Below, one piece after another: positions 27,249-35,993 of a stretch of 64,000 bases of DNA. Made by a program: the position numbers and the translations under genes. Each line of letters begins with the position of its first letter. The stretch's first letter is position 1. The notes under the pieces are model-generated. The model did not search any database, was not told where the DNA came from, and was given only the letters and a program-made list of their open reading frames with translations. Source of the DNA: Burkholderia pyrrocinia. GTDB lineage: Bacteria; Pseudomonadota; Gammaproteobacteria; Burkholderiales; Burkholderiaceae. Location: contig NZ_CP094460.1 of assembly GCF_022809715.1 (NCBI RefSeq), positions 372,001 to 436,000 of the forward strand, given 5' to 3'.

Positions 27249-27287
27249 ATCTGGCGTGCACTCGGACGCGCGGGCACGATGGCCCGC

Positions 27288-28772
27288 ATGACGCCTTTCG
27301 CCGACGCATCCCGCACGCCTTTGCCGATGGACGGCGAGCCGCTTTACGAACGGCTCGCCGAACATTACCGCCGCATCATCGCGGCCGGCACGCTGTCGCC
27401 CGGCGACCGGATGCCGTCGGTGCGCGCATTCATGGCGCAGCACGGCGTGAGCCTGTCGACCGCGATCCAGGCATTCCGGCGGCTCGAGGATACGGGCTGG
27501 TGCGAGGCGAAGCCGCGCTCGGGCTACTTCGTGCGGCGCCGCGCGTCGGCCGTGCTCGAAACGCTGCCGGAAAGCGAAGGCCCGCCGCTGAGTGTCGAGC
27601 CGCCGTTCGCGGGCCTGCACGAACGCGTGTCGCGCGTGATCGACCGTGCGAATGCGGCAACCGATGCGCTGAATCTCGGCGGTGCGTCCGCGCTGGCTGC
27701 GCTGTATCCGACCGAGCGCCTGCAGGCGCTGGCGATCCGGCTGCTGCGGCGCAAGCCGACGCTGCTGACCGACGCGGGGCCCGTCGGCGGTTCGCCCGAA
27801 TTCCGGCAGACGATGGCCAAACGCGCGCTGTCGTACGGCGTGACCGTGTCGCCGGACGACGTGATGTCGACGAGCGGCGGCGTCGATGCGGTGAATCTCG
27901 CGCTGCGCGCGGTGGCGCGCCCCGGCGACACGATCGCGATCGAATCGCCGGCGTTCTTCGGCTTGATCCAGCTGCTCGAAAGCCTTGGCCTGCGCGCGCT
28001 CGAAATCCCGGCCAGCCCGACGACCGGCCTGTCGATCGAGGCGCTCGAAGTGGCGCTGACCGCGTATCCGGACATTCGGGCCGTGGTCGTCGTGCCGAAC
28101 CTGCAGAACCCGCTCGGCTGCGTGATGCCCGACGAACGCAAGGCCGCGCTCGTCGCGCTGTGCTCGCGCCACGGCGTGGCCGTGATCGAGGACGAGCCGT
28201 ATCGCGAGCTCGTCGAGGCGCCGCAGGCGGTCAAGCCGGCCAAGGCATGGGACCGCGACGGCACGGTGATCTACTGCCCGTCGTTCAACAAGGTGCTGGC
28301 CCCCGGGATGCGGCTCGGCTGGATGAGTGCGGGGCGCTGGCATGCGCGCGTGAAGATGCTGAAGTTCGCGCACAGCCGGCACAACGCTGCGTTGCTGCAG
28401 GCCGTTGCCGCCGAATTCGTCGGCTCGGGCGCGTTCGATCGCCATCTGCGCCGGTTCCGCGAACAGTTGCGCGTGCAGCGCGATGTGACGATCGACGCGA
28501 TTGCACGGCATTTCCCGGCCGGAACCCGGATGAACCAGCCGCCGGGCGGGATGCTGCTGTGGATCGCGTTGCCGGAAGGCGTGCGCTCCGACGCGCTGTT
28601 CGACGCCGCATTGGCGCACGGGGTCAAGATCGCACCCGGTTCGATCTTCTCGAATTCCGACCGCTTCGACGCTTATATCCGGCTTGCGTGCACGCGCGTG
28701 TTCGATGCGGCGCACGAGGCGGCTTTCGAAACGCTCGGCCGCCTGATACGCGACGCGGCTGCTGCTGCATAA
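27288..28772 (+). CDS. MocR-type regulator (GntR DNA-binding domain plus aminotransferase domain)
   Basis: A 494-residue fusion. Residues about 18-85 are a GntR winged helix (LYERLAEHYRRIIAAGTLSPGDRMPSVRAFMAQHGVSLSTAIQAFRRLE). Residues about 120-490 are a fold-type I aminotransferase with GGVDAVNLALRAV, NLQNPLGCV, EDEPYRELVE and the PLP-lysine motif SFNKVLAPGMRLGWM. Such proteins sense a PLP-reactive amine or amino acid. ATG 27279 is an alternative start nine bases upstream. The divergent DUF2917 gene is the probable target, but the ligand is unknown. Confidence 0.92.
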   Translation: MTPFADASRTPLPMDGEPLYERLAEHYRRIIAAGTLSPGDRMPSVRAFMAQHGVSLSTAIQAFRRLEDTGWCEAKPRSGYFVRRRASAVLETLPESEGPPLSVEPPFAGLHERVSRVIDRANAATDALNLGGASALAALYPTERLQALAIRLLRRKPTLLTDAGPVGGSPEFRQTMAKRALSYGVTVSPDDVMSTSGGVDAVNLALRAVARPGDTIAIESPAFFGLIQLLESLGLRALEIPASPTTGLSIEALEVALTAYPDIRAVVVVPNLQNPLGCVMPDERKAALVALCSRHGVAVIEDEPYRELVEAPQAVKPAKAWDRDGTVIYCPSFNKVLAPGMRLGWMSAGRWHARVKMLKFAHSRHNAALLQAVAAEFVGSGAFDRHLRRFREQLRVQRDVTIDAIARHFPAGTRMNQPPGGMLLWIALPEGVRSDALFDAALAHGVKIAPGSIFSNSDRFDAYIRLACTRVFDAAHEAAFETLGRLIRDAAAAA

Positions 28773-28780
28773 GCACGACA

Positions 28781-28812
28781 GCGGCCGGCGCGCGATCGCT
28801 CCGGCCGGCCGC
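28781..28812. terminator. GC hairpin between convergent genes
   Basis: GCGGCCGG (28781-28788) pairs with CCGGCCGC (28805-28812), placed between the convergent MocR and small LexA-box genes. With no T-run, it is only a weak terminator candidate. Confidence 0.3.
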
Positions 28813-28836
28813 GCGCCGCAGCGGCGGGACGTCATG

Positions 28837-29112
28837 TCAGCGGCCTGCCGAGTGCGAAGCGAGGTGCTGGCGGATCAACGACAGGTAACGATCGCCGACC
28901 GAGAAATCGCGTGCGACGCGCGGCCGTTCGGCTTGGCGCAGCGTGGCCGGCGCGCTCATGCCCAGATACCGGCAGACGGCCGACGGAAACGGCTTGCGGG
29001 TATGCCCGAGCTGGCGCGCCGCGCGCTCGACGCGGGCGTCGCCGACCTGGGCGCGAAGCCACGCCAGCACTTGGCGATCGGTGTCGTTGACGATACGGAC
29101 CAGATGTTCCAT
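28837..29112 (-). CDS. Small protein with a LexA-type promoter, function unknown
   Basis: A 91-residue soluble, basic protein (MEHLVRIVNDTDRQVLAWLRAQVGDARVERAARQLGHTRKPFPSAVCRYLGMSAP). I do not recognise a family. The DARVERAARQLG...PFPSAVCRYLG part could form a small helical DNA- or protein-binding unit. ATG 29112 has a GAGGTG ribosome site; the ATG at 29124 lacks one and lies in the operator. Directly upstream are two overlapping LexA-type boxes on a good promoter, so it is predicted to be induced by DNA damage. The gene follows the di-haem peroxidase in the same orientation, but the promoter lies within the 3' end of that frame. Confidence 0.65.
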   Translation of the reverse strand: MEHLVRIVNDTDRQVLAWLRAQVGDARVERAARQLGHTRKPFPSAVCRYLGMSAPATLRQAERPRVARDFSVGDRYLSLIRQHLASHSAGR

Positions 29113-29122
29113 CGCGCACCTC

Positions 29123-29175
29123 ACTGTTCATAAATACAGTACTGTAAATATAACCAGTGTTTGCGGCGGCCGCAA
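29123..29175 (-). promoter_or_regulatory. Promoter with two overlapping LexA-type boxes
   Basis: Minus-strand -35 TTGCGG (29170-29175), 17-bp spacer, -10 TATATT (29147-29152). A perfect SOS-type box CTGT-N8-ACAG covers 29124-29139, and a second, CTGT-N8-CCAG, covers 29142-29157, over the -10. An internal perfect palindrome TACAGTACTGTA spans 29135-29146. LexA binding here would block the start site of the small downstream gene. Confidence 0.7.
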
Positions 29176-30627
29176 GCGGGTGCGCTTGCGACTGGCCGTT
29201 CGGCCAGGGTCAGCGCGCCGGCGCGGTGGTTCGGCGGTCCGGCGATCTGGAAATCCTGGCAGCGGGAGCGGCAGGGGAGCAGCCGCGGCGATGCCCGTAT
29301 AGCGCGCGTCGGTCAGCGTGCCGAGGAACGCGACGATGTCGTCGATTTCCGCGTCGGTCAGCGCGGGCGGCGTGCCGGGCCGGCGGTTCATCGGCGTCGA
29401 GTTGACGTTGATGTTGCCGCGATAGGCGGCCGGCACGTCGTCGAACGTCGTGGCGCCGTGATACCAGAAGCCGGGGTCGGTCGAGCGCGTGTTGTAGAAC
29501 GCGACCGCGTCGCGCAGCGTCGTGAACACGCCGTTGTGCATGAAGGTCTGCTTGATCGCGACGTTGCGCAGCCCCGGCGTACGCAGGTAGCCGCACCATT
29601 GCGTTGGCTCGGGCCAGCGCAGCCGCCGTGCGGTGTCGCACAGCCCGTTGTCGAAATGGCTCGGATCGCGGTTCGCAGGCAGCGCGCGGTTGCGCGGCAC
29701 GGCGATCGCGTCATAACCGAAATCGGTGAACAGCGAGCGCTCCGGGCGGCTCGACGTGTCCGACAGCGTATGGCAGGTCATGCAGTTGCCCTTGTCCGGA
29801 TTCCGGAACAGCGCGAGGCCGCGCATCTCGGCCGGTGCGAGCGGTTTGCGGGTGCGCAGGAACGCGTCGAAGCGCGACGTGAACGGCGCCATCTCGTCGC
29901 TCTGCAGATAGGCCTCCACGGCCGAACCCAGCGCGCGCACGAGTTGCTCGGGATCGCGCCGCACCGGCGTGCCGAAGCGCGCGGCGAGATCGGGCGCGAG
30001 TTCGGTCGCATTGACCTTGCGCAGCAGCGCGGCCGGCGACCGGTTGTTCATCTCGTTCGGATCGAACAGCGGCCCGCGGATCTGCTCGGCGAGCGTATCC
30101 GCGCGGCCATCGCTGAACAGTCCGCCGAACGGCGACGGCGCGGGCGCATCGTCGTCCTGGTAGAAGTGGCGGCGCGGCACGTAGCGCACATAAAGCAGCG
30201 ACGGCGCATTGCGCCGGCTGAAGCGCCCGGGCCGGCTGCCTTCCGGCACGCCGGGCCCCGCGAGCGAAGCCGCCGACAGCGTCGGCGCGAACGCACGGCC
30301 CGGATCGTGGCAGCCCGCGCACGACATGCCGCGCGGCTCGGACAGCCGCGGGTCGAAGAAGATCCGGCGGCCGAGCGCGACGAGCGTCGGATCGGGCGCG
30401 AAGCGCGCGGTGGCCGCGTCGATCTTGCCCGTCACCTGCGGCGTGCCGTTGCCGATCGTGTCGACGACGCGCGACGGCGGCGCGCCGGGGAGCAGGACCG
30501 TTGCGGACGGCGCGGCGTGCGCTGCGTGCGCCGCCAGCGCCAGGCCGGCGAGCACGGTCGCGGCAAGCGTATGCAGCGTTTGCCGGCCGCGCGCAACGCG
30601 GCCGTCACATCGAACCTCTTCACTCAC
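29128..30627 (-). CDS. Di-haem cytochrome c peroxidase / MauG-family protein
   Basis: A 499-residue periplasmic protein. The N-terminal signal sequence (HTLAATVLAGLALAAHAAHA) is followed by two haem c sites: SCAGCH at 102-107 and NCMTCH at 281-286. TPGLRNVAIKQTFMHNGVFTTLRDAVAFY near 375 is the usual C-terminal haem region. It reduces peroxide or carries out MauG-like oxidation. The start is a GTG forming a GTGA overlap with the phosphatase stop, so both are coupled. The last 40 residues (after PLPG) are Arg/Pro-rich, resemble no family member, and overlap the LexA-type promoter. Confidence 0.85.
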   Translation of the reverse strand: MSEEVRCDGRVARGRQTLHTLAATVLAGLALAAHAAHAAPSATVLLPGAPPSRVVDTIGNGTPQVTGKIDAATARFAPDPTLVALGRRIFFDPRLSEPRGMSCAGCHDPGRAFAPTLSAASLAGPGVPEGSRPGRFSRRNAPSLLYVRYVPRRHFYQDDDAPAPSPFGGLFSDGRADTLAEQIRGPLFDPNEMNNRSPAALLRKVNATELAPDLAARFGTPVRRDPEQLVRALGSAVEAYLQSDEMAPFTSRFDAFLRTRKPLAPAEMRGLALFRNPDKGNCMTCHTLSDTSSRPERSLFTDFGYDAIAVPRNRALPANRDPSHFDNGLCDTARRLRWPEPTQWCGYLRTPGLRNVAIKQTFMHNGVFTTLRDAVAFYNTRSTDPGFWYHGATTFDDVPAAYRGNINVNSTPMNRRPGTPPALTDAEIDDIVAFLGTLTDARYTGIAAAAPLPLPLPGFPDRRTAEPPRRRADPGRTASRKRTRLRPPQTLVIFTVLYL

Positions 30628-32087
30628 GGCGCAATGAACCCCGTCTTGTCGCAGGCGAGCGTCGTGCCCGACTGGTTGCACGACGCGAGCAGCTTGCCCG
30701 CCGCCGAATACGCACGGAACACCCAGCCTGTCGCGGGTGCCGCACGGCGTTCCATGATCAGGAAGCCGAAGCTGTTGTTGTGCGACAGCCGCTCGATCAC
30801 GGCGCCCGGTGCCGGCGTCAGGCCGGCCGGGAACGGGTCGGGCAGTGCAACGTCGAGGTTGTCACCGCCGTTGCCGGACACGATCGTCGCCGGGTGCCCG
30901 GACGAGAAGTTGATCGCCTGGAAGTCGTGCACGTGACCGTGCAGCGCGACGTGTACGCCCGGCGGGTAGTACGCCTGCGCGTTGAGGCTCGCCATCACCG
31001 ACTGCAGCGCGAGGTTGCCCGGTGCGGGCGTGCTGCCGGCGATCGGCGCGAACGCGAGGATCGGATGATGGTTCGTGAAGATCGTCGTCGTCATGCCGGC
31101 CTTCGACGCGAGCGCGGCCACCGTCTGGAACTGCTTCTGGTAGATGCCGAATTGTGCGTCGGTCGTCTTGAGCGGCGTGCGGCCGACCTTCGCGGTGTCG
31201 AACACGATCACCTGCGAGCCGCCGCCGAGCGACACCGCATAGGGTTCCGAATAGTTCGCGTTGGTGTCGTTGGCCGGATCGTCGCACGAGCGGGCGGCCG
31301 AATACGGGCGCGGATCGAGGAAGCGGTACCAGCCCTGGCCTGCGCGCGCGCATTCCTCATGGTTGCCGCGCACGACGACCCACGGCGCCTTCGCGAGCAG
31401 CGGTGCCGCCGGGCGGAACAGGTCGGCCTGCCACGTATCCCAGCCATAGCCCCACGGGCTGTCCTTGCAGCCGGCGATATCCGGCGGGCATGCGTTCTCG
31501 CGATAGTGGTAGTCGCCGACGTGCAGCACCAGGTCGGGCGACAGCTTCGCGACGCTGGCCGCGATCGTGTCGAACGGCCAGACCGTCGCGTCGTTGCACG
31601 CCTGCCATGCGTTGTCGGCCTTCTTCATCCGGCAGCCGGTGTCGGCGATGATCGCGATGCGCTGCGGCTGCGCTTTCGGCAGCGGCAGCGTGCGGCCCGC
31701 GACGCTCGCCGCCTGCGCATCGGCCGGCAACGTCGTTTCGCAGACGGAGACCGGGAAGCTCGACGGCTTCGAATCGGCCGGGTCGCTGGCGGTCGGCCGC
31801 TGGGCCGGGGTCGCGGCGCCGGCGCGCAGCGTCATGCGCGACAGCTTGCCGTCGACGGTCAGTTGCGGACACAGCGGATCGCCGGCCGACGCGGGGGTGT
31901 AGTTCGTGATGACGCGCGCGATCGCCTGGTTCGCGTCGCCGATCTCGACCCATGCGGCCTGGACGTTGACCGACGCACTGGCCGGGTCGGCCGGCGAATC
32001 GATGTGGTTCGAGCACGCGGACAGCGCGGCGAGGGCAACAAGGGGGGCGCAGCGCGCGAGCAGTGCGCGCGGGAGGAGTCGTCGCAT
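30624..32087 (-). CDS. Lipoprotein metallophosphoesterase
   Basis: A 487-residue exported protein with lipobox LSAC (Cys25) and a calcineurin-like phosphoesterase domain. Metal-binding blocks in order are IAIIADTGC, HVGDYHYRENAC, VVRGNHEECARAG, TNHHPILAF and ALHGHVHDFQA. The enzyme is expected to cleave a phosphomono- or diester in the periplasm; the substrate is unknown. An N-terminal 110-residue region before the catalytic domain is not recognised. Start 32087 gives the signal peptide MRRLLPRALLARCAPLVALAAL; the longer ATG at 32126 adds non-signal residues. Its stop overlaps the GTG of the peroxidase gene. Confidence 0.85.
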   Translation of the reverse strand: MRRLLPRALLARCAPLVALAALSACSNHIDSPADPASASVNVQAAWVEIGDANQAIARVITNYTPASAGDPLCPQLTVDGKLSRMTLRAGAATPAQRPTASDPADSKPSSFPVSVCETTLPADAQAASVAGRTLPLPKAQPQRIAIIADTGCRMKKADNAWQACNDATVWPFDTIAASVAKLSPDLVLHVGDYHYRENACPPDIAGCKDSPWGYGWDTWQADLFRPAAPLLAKAPWVVVRGNHEECARAGQGWYRFLDPRPYSAARSCDDPANDTNANYSEPYAVSLGGGSQVIVFDTAKVGRTPLKTTDAQFGIYQKQFQTVAALASKAGMTTTIFTNHHPILAFAPIAGSTPAPGNLALQSVMASLNAQAYYPPGVHVALHGHVHDFQAINFSSGHPATIVSGNGGDNLDVALPDPFPAGLTPAPGAVIERLSHNNSFGFLIMERRAAPATGWVFRAYSAAGKLLASCNQSGTTLACDKTGFIAP

Positions 32088-32198
32088 GGGAGGCACCGTA
32101 GGAAAGTCGTCAACGATACGCAGCACGAATGTAAGAAATGTGAAAAACCGGGGCGCGGCAGGGTGCTCGCCTACGCGCCGGGATTCGCGGCCGAGGCC

Positions 32199-32220
32199 TT
32201 GACCTCAAGCCGGCTTGAAG
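32199..32220 (+). promoter_or_regulatory. SoxR-like box before the methyltransferase gene
   Basis: TTGACC (32199-32204) leads into CCTCAAG-CCGG-CTTGAAG, whose core TCAAGCCGGCTTGA is a perfect palindrome. It shares CTCAAG-N4-CTTGAAG with the dyad beside the MerR gene at 8.4 kb. MerR-family activators bind between -35 and -10 elements in this way. Confidence 0.55.
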
Positions 32221-32266
32221 CAGCACAGTGCGCTTTATGATCAACGAACCAAAAGGGGAATCGACG

Positions 32267-33115
32267 ATGGAAACCAACCGGCCCAACGACGAACAATCCG
32301 CGCTGTGGAACGGCCCGTCGGGGCGTGCATGGGTCGATGCGCAGGCGCTGCTCGACCGGATGTTCGAGCCGTTCGAGGCGCTGCTCGCCGATGCGGCGGC
32401 CGCGTCGTCAGCGCGCAGCGTGCTCGACGTCGGCTGCGGCACGGGCGCGGTCACGCTTGCGATCGCGCGCCGGCTCGGCACGGACACGCAATGCACGGGC
32501 ATCGACATCTCGGCCCGGATGATCGATGCCGCGCAGGCGCGCGCCGAACGCAGCGGCATTCATGCCCGCTTCGTGTGCGCGGACGTGCAGACTCATGCGT
32601 TCGAGCCCGCGAGCGTCGACCTGATCGTGTCGCGCCTCGGCGTGATGTTTTTCGACGACCCGGTCCGGGCGTTCGCGAATCTGCGGCACGCGGCGCGGTC
32701 CGACGCGCAGATGCGGTTCGTCGCGTGGCGCAGCGCGGCCGACAACCCGTTCATGACGACGGCCGAGCGGGCCGCCGCGCCGTTGCTGCCGAACCTGCCC
32801 GCGCGCCGGCCCGGCGCGCCGGGGCAGTTCGCGTTCGGCGACCGGCAGCGGATCGCGTCGGTGCTGTCGGACAGCGGCTGGGCCGATATTGCGATCGAGC
32901 CGGTCGACAGGGCGTGCGTGTTGCCCGAGCCCGCGCTGGACGACTACATCGCGCGGCTGGGCCCGGTCGGGCTCGCGCTGCTGGAGACGGACGAGGCGAC
33001 GCGGCGGAGCGAGGTCGAGAAGGTGCGTGTCGCGTTCGAGCGTTACGTGCACGGCACGGAGGTGTGTTTCGACGCGGCCTGCTGGCTCGTGACGGCGCGC
33101 GCGCCGTCCGCGTAA
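32267..33115 (+). CDS. Class I SAM-dependent methyltransferase
   Basis: A 282-residue Rossmann methyltransferase with VLDVGCGTGAVTLAIARRL (52-70), the acidic GIDISARMIDAAQARA motif that holds the SAM ribose, and a ligand segment VSRLGVMFFDDPVRAFANL. The style is that of UbiE/COQ5-like small-molecule methyltransferases, but the gene is not near quinone genes. A strong AAAAGGGGA ribosome site supports ATG 32267 over the ATG at 32228. A SoxR-like dyad upstream suggests induction by redox-active or toxic compounds, which might be what it methylates; this is inference. Confidence 0.85.
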   Translation: METNRPNDEQSALWNGPSGRAWVDAQALLDRMFEPFEALLADAAAASSARSVLDVGCGTGAVTLAIARRLGTDTQCTGIDISARMIDAAQARAERSGIHARFVCADVQTHAFEPASVDLIVSRLGVMFFDDPVRAFANLRHAARSDAQMRFVAWRSAADNPFMTTAERAAAPLLPNLPARRPGAPGQFAFGDRQRIASVLSDSGWADIAIEPVDRACVLPEPALDDYIARLGPVGLALLETDEATRRSEVEKVRVAFERYVHGTEVCFDAACWLVTARAPSA

Positions 33116-33211
33116 CGCGTTGCGATAAAAGGCGGATCAGGAAAGGGCCGCCTGCCGGCCTGCGCATTGCTGTTCGCGCACGACGCAACAGCGCCGCGCG
33201 ACATGTACGCG

Positions 33212-33523
33212 TCAGCGTTTCCTCGCGCGCAGCATCAGCCACGCGCAACCTCCGGCAACCAGCGCGAGGCCGAGCAGGACGGCTTCGACGCCGAGCGCGA
33301 AACCCGGCGGCATTTCACCGCTGTTCGGCACGGGCGACAGGTTGCCGCCCATCGCGATGGCGCCGCCGGCCAGCAGCGCCATGCAGACGATCCAGTAGGC
33401 CTTGCCGCGCGGCGCCGCGGCCCGAATCCGCCACAGCGCGATGCCGGTTCCGCCGAGATAAAGCACGGCGAGCGTGCCGAGCGCGACAAGGTCGGCGGCG
33501 CGGCTTTGCAGAAGCCCGTTCAT
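33212..33523 (-). CDS. Small three-helix membrane protein
   Basis: A 103-residue hydrophobic protein with three predicted transmembrane helices (LVALGTLAVLYLGGTGIALW, YWIVCMALLAGGAIAMGG, ALGVEAVLLGLALVAGGCAWLML) and a basic C-terminus RARKR. No family is recognised. It follows the BCCT transporter gene by 61 bp on the same strand and may be cotranscribed with it. Confidence 0.65.
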   Translation of the reverse strand: MNGLLQSRAADLVALGTLAVLYLGGTGIALWRIRAAAPRGKAYWIVCMALLAGGAIAMGGNLSPVPNSGEMPPGFALGVEAVLLGLALVAGGCAWLMLRARKR

Positions 33524-33584
33524 CGTGCGGCTCGGTCGGACGTGGCGGACCGGCGCGGCGCAGCAAGGGCGGCGGCGTGCGCGC

Positions 33585-35615
33585 TCATTCGGCCTCCGTC
33601 GCGTGCCCCGGTGCGCGGCTCAGCAGATGCGTACGCTTGTCGGCCGCGAGCGACACGTAGCGTTCGTACTGGCGCAGCACGTCGGCGATCACTTCGTCGC
33701 CGCGCAGGTATTCGACGTCGTAGCCGAGCCGCCCGTCCTCGAAGAACGTGACGATCCCATACACGTGCGCGCGCGCTGCTTCCGGCTCGGCTGCCTCGCG
33801 CACCAGGAACGCGGCCGCGGATTTCACCGTCACGCGCACGCCGTACACGAAATCGCGATGCTCGGCGGTCGGCACGGTGAGCCGCACGGCGTCGTCGCTG
33901 TCGCGCTGCACGTGCGCATCGACGCCGCTCGCGCGCAGTTCATCGGCGACCTTGCGCAGCGCGGGCTCGACCGTCTCGGCGACGAACTGGCGCGCCTCGG
34001 CCTCGGTCGTCTGCCGCAGGATGTGCGTCAGGCGGTGGCGCCAGTGCTGGCCGGTCCAGTAGCTCGCCGCAGGCGCGATCTCCTGCGAATAGTGCGCGCG
34101 GTCGGCCGCGAGCCCGCGCCACAGCCCGTAGCAGAGCGCGAGCATGATGATGGCGACCGGCAGCGCGGCGATCAGCGTCATCGCCTGCAATGCGCCGAGC
34201 CCGCCGGCGACCAGCAGCACCGCGGCCGTCACGCCGAGCAGCACGGCCCAGAACAGCCGTTGCCAGACGGGCGAATGCGCGTTGCCGCGCGTCGCGATCT
34301 GGTCGATCACGAACGCGCCCGAATCCGCGGACGTGACGAAGAACACCGCGATCAGCACGATCGCGGCGATCGACAGCAGTTGCGACAACGGCAGGAAATC
34401 GAAGAAGCGGAACAGCAGCGCATCGACGTTGGTGGCCGTTTGCGCGAGCGCGCCGGCCGCGCCGTGCGTGTCGAGCCAGATCGCGCTGTTGCCGAACACG
34501 GTCATCCACACGAGGTTGAACGCGGTCGGCACGAGCAGCACGCCGATCACGAACTGGCGGATCGTGCGGCCGCGCGAGATGCGCGCGATGAACATGCCGA
34601 CGAACGGCGACCACGAGATCCACCACGCCCAGTAGAGGATCGTCCAGCCGCCGAACCAGCCTTCCTCGCGCGGCGACGCATACGCATAGGTGCGAAACGA
34701 CAGGTCGACGAGATTCGACAGGTACTGGCCGATGTTGTCGCCGAGCGCGCGGAACAGGAAGGCCGTCGGGCCCGCGACGACCACGAACGCGAGCAGCAGG
34801 AACGCGAGCAGCAGGTTCAGCTCGGACAGCCGGCGCACGCCCTTGTCGAGGCCGCTGGCGGCCGACAGGCCCGCGAGCAGCACCACGATCGCGACGAGCC
34901 CGATGCGAAACAGATTGCTGCCGGTCTCCCAGCCGACGACCGTATGCAGGCCCGCGCTCATCTGCATCACGCCATAGCCGAGCGTGGTCGCGATGCCGGC
35001 GACCGTGCCGACCAGCGCGAACGCGTCGACCGTGTGGCCGATCCAGCCGTTGATGCGCTCGCGCAGCACCGGATACAGCCCCGAGCGCAGCGTCAGCGGC
35101 AGGTTGTAGCGAAAGCCGAAGTACGCGAGCACGAGCCCCATCAGCCCGTAGATCGCCCACGCATGGAAGCCCCAGTGGAAGAAGGTCATCAGCATCGCCT
35201 CGCGTGCGGCGGCAGGCGTGCCGGGGTCGACGGTCGGCGGCTTCAGGAAGTGCTGCATCGGCTCGCCGACGCCGAAGTACATGAGGCCGATGCCCATGCC
35301 TGCCGCGAACAGCATGGCCGTCCACGATACGAAGCTGAACTCGGGTTCGGCGTCGTCGGGGCCGAGCCGGATGTTGCCGAAATCGCTCGCGGCGATCAGC
35401 ACGAGAAACACGAGGAACGTGGTGACGGCCAGGACGTAGAACCAGTCGAAGCGCATGACGACCCATTGCTGGCCGGCGGAGAACAGCGTGCCGGCTTCGC
35501 TCGGGAGCAGCGCACAGACGGCCAGCAGTGCACCGATGACCGCGAGCGCGGGCAGGACGACCTGCGGCTTGAATGTCGTGCGCGGGGAGGGACGGGAATC
35601 TGGCATGTCGGGCAT
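33585..35615 (-). CDS. betT: BCCT-family choline/betaine transporter
   Basis: A 676-residue inner-membrane transporter. The glycine stretch GMGIGLMYFGVGEP in helix 3 forms the sodium/substrate route, and YWAWWISWSPFVGMFIARISRGRTIRQF is the BCCT signature carrying the tryptophan cage for trimethylammonium groups. Twelve helices are followed by a soluble C-terminal domain of about 150 residues (RQTTEAEARQFVAETVEPALRKVADELRASG...), typical of osmoregulated BetT. Substrate is probably choline or glycine betaine. The start is taken at MPDMPDSRPS (35615); the frame reaching 35660 adds a non-homologous leader. No choline oxidation genes are nearby. Confidence 0.88.
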   Translation of the reverse strand: MPDMPDSRPSPRTTFKPQVVLPALAVIGALLAVCALLPSEAGTLFSAGQQWVVMRFDWFYVLAVTTFLVFLVLIAASDFGNIRLGPDDAEPEFSFVSWTAMLFAAGMGIGLMYFGVGEPMQHFLKPPTVDPGTPAAAREAMLMTFFHWGFHAWAIYGLMGLVLAYFGFRYNLPLTLRSGLYPVLRERINGWIGHTVDAFALVGTVAGIATTLGYGVMQMSAGLHTVVGWETGSNLFRIGLVAIVVLLAGLSAASGLDKGVRRLSELNLLLAFLLLAFVVVAGPTAFLFRALGDNIGQYLSNLVDLSFRTYAYASPREEGWFGGWTILYWAWWISWSPFVGMFIARISRGRTIRQFVIGVLLVPTAFNLVWMTVFGNSAIWLDTHGAAGALAQTATNVDALLFRFFDFLPLSQLLSIAAIVLIAVFFVTSADSGAFVIDQIATRGNAHSPVWQRLFWAVLLGVTAAVLLVAGGLGALQAMTLIAALPVAIIMLALCYGLWRGLAADRAHYSQEIAPAASYWTGQHWRHRLTHILRQTTEAEARQFVAETVEPALRKVADELRASGVDAHVQRDSDDAVRLTVPTAEHRDFVYGVRVTVKSAAAFLVREAAEPEAARAHVYGIVTFFEDGRLGYDVEYLRGDEVIADVLRQYERYVSLAADKRTHLLSRAPGHATEAE

Positions 35616-35914
35616 CCAGTTGTGGGCGCAACGAGGCGCGACGCCGTCCGGCGCGCACATTGCGCGGCGGACCCTGCTACGGCGTGCGTCGAGTGTACCG
35701 CGGTGTCAGGACTGCAAGAAGGAGCATGCAGAAGGGAAAAACCTGACGGATTGTAAGGTATTGCGGCGATCGAGAACACCCGCGCGGTTTGCGTGGCGGG
35801 CGGACGGGACGTGGAAAGCCCGGTGGACGCCGGGCCTCGGGCGCCCGGATGGCGCGTGCAATGCGCATCGTCCGGGGTGCGGGCAGCGCACTGAAGGCGC
35901 TGCGGTGCGGGTTC
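35616..35914. other. Gap between the BCCT transporter and porin genes
   Basis: About 300 bp with no supported gene. It should contain the BCCT promoter on the minus strand. Short frames here are Arg/Pro-rich and unconvincing. Confidence 0.45.
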
Positions 35915-35963
35915 TCAAGAAAACGCCGGGCCGCCCCAAGTTTTCTTGACCCCCCTCGGGGGG
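35915..35963 (-). terminator. Nested hairpins downstream of the porin gene
   Basis: A perfect 10-bp stem (35915-35924 / 35940-35949) abuts a C6-TC-G6 hairpin (35950-35955 / 35958-35963). They lie 30-80 nt after the porin stop on the minus strand. The paired block looks like a mobile intergenic hairpin as well as a terminator. Confidence 0.55.
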
Positions 35964-35993
35964 CCTGGCGCGAAGCGACAGGTCTGGGGGCGC

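Noticed and set aside
33474..35756. A 760-residue plus-strand open frame opposite the BCCT transporter
   Set aside because: It is composed mostly of Arg, Asp, His and Ala, typical of an antisense shadow; the opposite strand has a clear transporter with all family motifs.
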